NCBI GenBank assembly: GCA_902618535.1
Contig: CACNAV010000005.1
Coordinates: forward strand, 1-64,000
DNA: 64,000 bases
Source: an uncultured Alphaproteobacteria bacterium
Lineage (GTDB): Bacteria; Pseudomonadota; Alphaproteobacteria; Methylaequorales; Methylaequoraceae
Direction: 5' to 3'
Part shown: positions 61,928 to 64,000 of the stretch, piece by piece
Position numbering within the stretch: position 1 is the stretch's first letter
How the letters are laid out: the number at the start of each line of letters is the position of its first letter
The notes under the pieces: generated by a model
Databases searched by the model: none
What the model saw: the letters and a program-made list of their open reading frames with translations, nothing else
Told to the model about the DNA's origin: nothing
Translations under genes and position numbers: made by a program

Positions 61928-62341
61928 TTATTTAAGAGCAGAAAAACCATATTTTTTACATTCATCAAAAATTTCATCCTCTGCCTCTTTCCAAAGTGGA
62001 ATAGCTTGTTCTAAAATTTCATATCCCTTTGGAGTAAGTTTAACTATTCTTTTTCTTGCATCATTACTTTTTAAATTTTCAATTAATTTATATTTATACA
62101 AAATATCCAAACCTCTACTTAATGTAGTTCTATCCATTAACAAAGTTTCTGAAAGACTATTTACTGTCTCCTCTCCACCTGAAGCTAGTAAAGAAAGAAT
62201 AGAAAATTGGGTTATTTTTATTTTTAAAGGTTTTAACTTTCTATCATATAATTGTGTTGTAATTCTTGAGGCTTGTCGCATTCTCAAACATTTACAACTT
62301 AAAAGTTGTCTGTATTTAAAAGTGTTATCACTCTTATTCAT
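61928..62341 (-). CDS. MarR-family transcriptional regulator
   Basis: A winged-helix repressor of 137 residues, using the ATG at 62341; a TTG three codons upstream is less likely. The DNA-binding part is ITQFSILSLLASGGEETVNSLSETLLMDRTTLSRGLDILYKYKLIENLKSNDARKRIVKLTPKG. Four Cys (CKCLRM near residue 17, and a later one) may sense oxidants. A perfect palindrome overlaps its start codon. The target is unknown; selO or itself are candidates. Confidence 0.9.
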   Translation of the reverse strand: MNKSDNTFKYRQLLSCKCLRMRQASRITTQLYDRKLKPLKIKITQFSILSLLASGGEETVNSLSETLLMDRTTLSRGLDILYKYKLIENLKSNDARKRIVKLTPKGYEILEQAIPLWKEAEDEIFDECKKYGFSALK

Positions 62342-62357
62342 ATAGTTCAAAACTATA
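62341..62357. promoter_or_regulatory. 17-bp palindrome overlapping the MarR start
   Basis: TATAGTT-CAA-AACTATA is a perfect 7-bp inverted repeat with a 3-base spacer, typical in size for a MarR dimer site. It touches the regulator's own start codon, so binding could block its transcription or translation start region. Confidence 0.6.
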
Positions 62358-62545
62358 TCATAGATAATTTTTATGCAATGAGATTGCTCTGAATAATTAA
62401 GTTTGAAAGATTTAGAGGATTATTGTGCATAAGACAGAATGAGCAAATAAAATGCTAAAATTTAACTATTATAAATTAAATAAATTTTTTATGAATTTTT
62501 ATTTTGTTTAATTGACTAAAAATTTAAACAGAATAATTTATTTTT

Positions 62546-62986
62546 ATGATTTCAAAATTTTTGTTATATTTTTTGACCTTTAATATTTTTTTCTCATTGT
62601 CGTATGCAGCAGAAAAAATTCTATCGTGTAAAATGAATTATGGTATATCTGGAGAAAATGACGAAACTGATATTGAATTTAAAAACTTAAGTACAATTGA
62701 CCAAACACAAACTTTTTTTCTAGACCTTGAAAAGAATTGGCTTTCTGTGAAATCTGAAAAAGATTCCAAAGATAATGGCAGCGATTTTAGTAAGACAGAG
62801 TTTAAAGCAAGTGATTCAATAATTTTTTCAATATCTTATTTAGAAGCAAATGGTCTTATAGTAAAAAAAAATATTATTGAATTAGATAGGTATAGTGGGT
62901 TTGTAAAACATGAATTTCGAACTAGCAATGAAACTATTTACAGAACTGGGTATTGTAAGGTTTTGAAAAACAATAGATTGTTTTAA
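62546..62986 (+). CDS. exported protein of unknown function
   Basis: A 146-residue protein with a signal peptide (FLLYFLTFNIFFSLSYA-AEK). Cys residues at KILSCKMNYG and at GYCKVLK could bond. The rest is polar with beta-strand character and no recognised motif. It is divergent from the MarR gene, 188 bases from its palindrome, and alone on its strand at this end of the window. Confidence 0.7.
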   Translation: MISKFLLYFLTFNIFFSLSYAAEKILSCKMNYGISGENDETDIEFKNLSTIDQTQTFFLDLEKNWLSVKSEKDSKDNGSDFSKTEFKASDSIIFSISYLEANGLIVKKNIIELDRYSGFVKHEFRTSNETIYRTGYCKVLKNNRLF

Positions 62987-63060
62987 TAAATTTAAAACAT
63001 TTTAATTTACTAATCTAATTACAATTACTACCTAGATTCTCTTAAATTTTAAATTTCATT

Positions 63061-64000
63061 TTAAATTTCTTTCTTTATATACCTATCAATAATATGGTTC
63101 TCAAAGTATTTAAGATTTAGTTTTTCATCAGTCGATTCTTCAAGTAATTCATCAATTTTTAGAAAATTTCCTCTATTATGAATATTTTCTCTAAGCCACA
63201 TAATGATCGGTTTGAAATTTCCTTCTTTTAAATTTAAATCATAATTTATAAGTTCTGTTCTAACTTTACAGGCTAATTGTGCAGCAATAAATGCACCAAT
63301 GCTGTAAGTTGGGAAGTATCCAAAGTCTCCTCCATACCAGTGAATATCCTGTAAACACCCACTTTTATCATCATGGACATCTAGTCCCAGGGTTTTTGAA
63401 AACTCTTCGTTCCAGAGGTCAGGTAAGTGTTCTACATTAGCATCTTCTTCAATAATTTTGTATTCAATATTAAATCTATGAATTATATGAAGAGGATAAT
63501 GAACTTCGTCAGAATCAACTCTTATATAACCTGGCGTAACACTATTTCTTATATTATAGATTACTTCACTACTCCAGACATTAGGATCTTTTCCAAGTTT
63601 ATCTTTTAAGATTTGTTGAATGAATTGACTAACCGGAAGAGACTTTATTATCTGCATTTCTACAAAAAGTGACTGACTTTCATGTAAAGACATTCCTCCT
63701 GCAGAACCAATAGGTTGATGAGCCCATTTTTGTGGTAATCCTTGCTCATATAAAGCATGACCAGTTTCATGCATTAAAGCATCAAAACATGAAAATGAAT
63801 CTTCCTCAGTGAATCTAGTTGTAATTCTTACATCTTGAGTTCCACCACCACAAAAGGGGTGTAAGCTTTTATCAATTCTACCTCTTGAAAAATCAAATCC
63901 TAATTGTTTCATGAAAATCTTTGATAAATTAAACTGATCTTCCTCATTTAAAAAATAATGAAAATCTATTTTTTTTTGATTTTTTATTATCAATGGTAAT
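63061..64000 (-). CDS. M32 metallocarboxypeptidase, C-terminal part (5' end outside window)
   Basis: About 313 residues of a thermostable-carboxypeptidase (Taq) type enzyme, normally near 500. The zinc motif HETGH (in MHETGHALYEQGLP) with downstream ESQS (third ligand region), GTQDVRITTRF and the HRFNIEYKIIE helix are clear. The frame stays open to base 64000 (it begins with a TTG at 63993 only by chance), so the start lies beyond the window. Confidence 0.93.
   Translation of the reverse strand, partial: LPLIIKNQKKIDFHYFLNEEDQFNLSKIFMKQLGFDFSRGRIDKSLHPFCGGGTQDVRITTRFTEEDSFSCFDALMHETGHALYEQGLPQKWAHQPIGSAGGMSLHESQSLFVEMQIIKSLPVSQFIQQILKDKLGKDPNVWSSEVIYNIRNSVTPGYIRVDSDEVHYPLHIIHRFNIEYKIIEEDANVEHLPDLWNEEFSKTLGLDVHDDKSGCLQDIHWYGGDFGYFPTYSIGAFIAAQLACKVRTELINYDLNLKEGNFKPIIMWLRENIHNRGNFLKIDELLEESTDEKLNLKYFENHIIDRYIKKEI

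Noticed and set aside
1-64000. CRISPR arrays, insertion sequences or prophage remnants
   Set aside because: No regularly spaced direct repeats, transposase, integrase or phage structural genes were recognised on either strand.

Overview
The window is a densely packed, AT-rich (by eye about one third G+C) bacterial chromosome segment. Gene content and order point to an alphaproteobacterium, probably a streamlined marine methylotroph. Supporting signs are rpmH-rnpA-yidC-engB-argB-HAD-dapD-dapE, truA-fmt-def, rmuC, recR-ybaB-dnaX-ffs-pheA-kdsB next to a cycM-like cytochrome, an alphaproteobacterial-style metZ-apaG pair, many 1-20 bp overlaps and very short intergenic gaps. The genus cannot be fixed from the sequence alone. 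No insertion sequences, prophage genes or CRISPR arrays were seen.

Positions 1-14,948 are a C1/alcohol-oxidation island. It holds two unknown exported proteins, a SoxYZ-like carrier, a lanthanide-type methanol dehydrogenase (xoxF) with its cytochrome (xoxG) and binding protein (xoxJ), and a pseudoazurin. The complete PQQ synthesis set pqqABCDE follows, including a 25-codon pqqA. Next comes the six-gene 'PQQ-dependent alcohol dehydrogenase system' ABC cluster: solute-binding protein, beta-propeller, ATPase, permease, a cupredoxin-like protein and an unknown protein. XoxF needs PQQ and, by its Asp-Tyr-Asp motif, a lanthanide; electrons would pass to XoxG and perhaps pseudoazurin. The xoxF promoter carries two elements duplicated at an exact 118-bp offset, and one of them (RTTCAT-N5-ATTCATTT) recurs upstream of pqqA, which suggests co-regulation.

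Positions 14,988-30,350 are housekeeping and biosynthetic: metZ, apaG, trkH, argF, argD, an ABC-2 permease, recX-like, mscS, nrdB and nrdA with an NrdR box, tRNA-Arg(ACG), a coiled-coil lipoprotein, panC, panB and ggt. Positions 30,395-45,678 hold ribosomal L34 and RNase P protein with overlapping genes, yidC, engB, arginine and lysine synthesis genes, tRNA modification and formylation, DNA repair and replication genes, the 4.5S SRP RNA, pheA, kdsB, a membrane cytochrome c and a HisN-type phosphatase.

Positions 45,665-54,141 carry a yejABEF-type peptide ABC importer, an M17 aminopeptidase and the NhaD antiporter. The segment from 54,248 to the end is more accessory: a small repeat protein, a double-PepSY exported protein next to a TonB-dependent receptor (a candidate metal, possibly lanthanide, acquisition pair), TerB, DUF2805, CIA30, an NTF2-like protein, a short DUF445 protein, SelO, a MarR regulator whose start codon lies at the edge of a perfect palindrome, an exported unknown protein and a truncated M32 carboxypeptidase.
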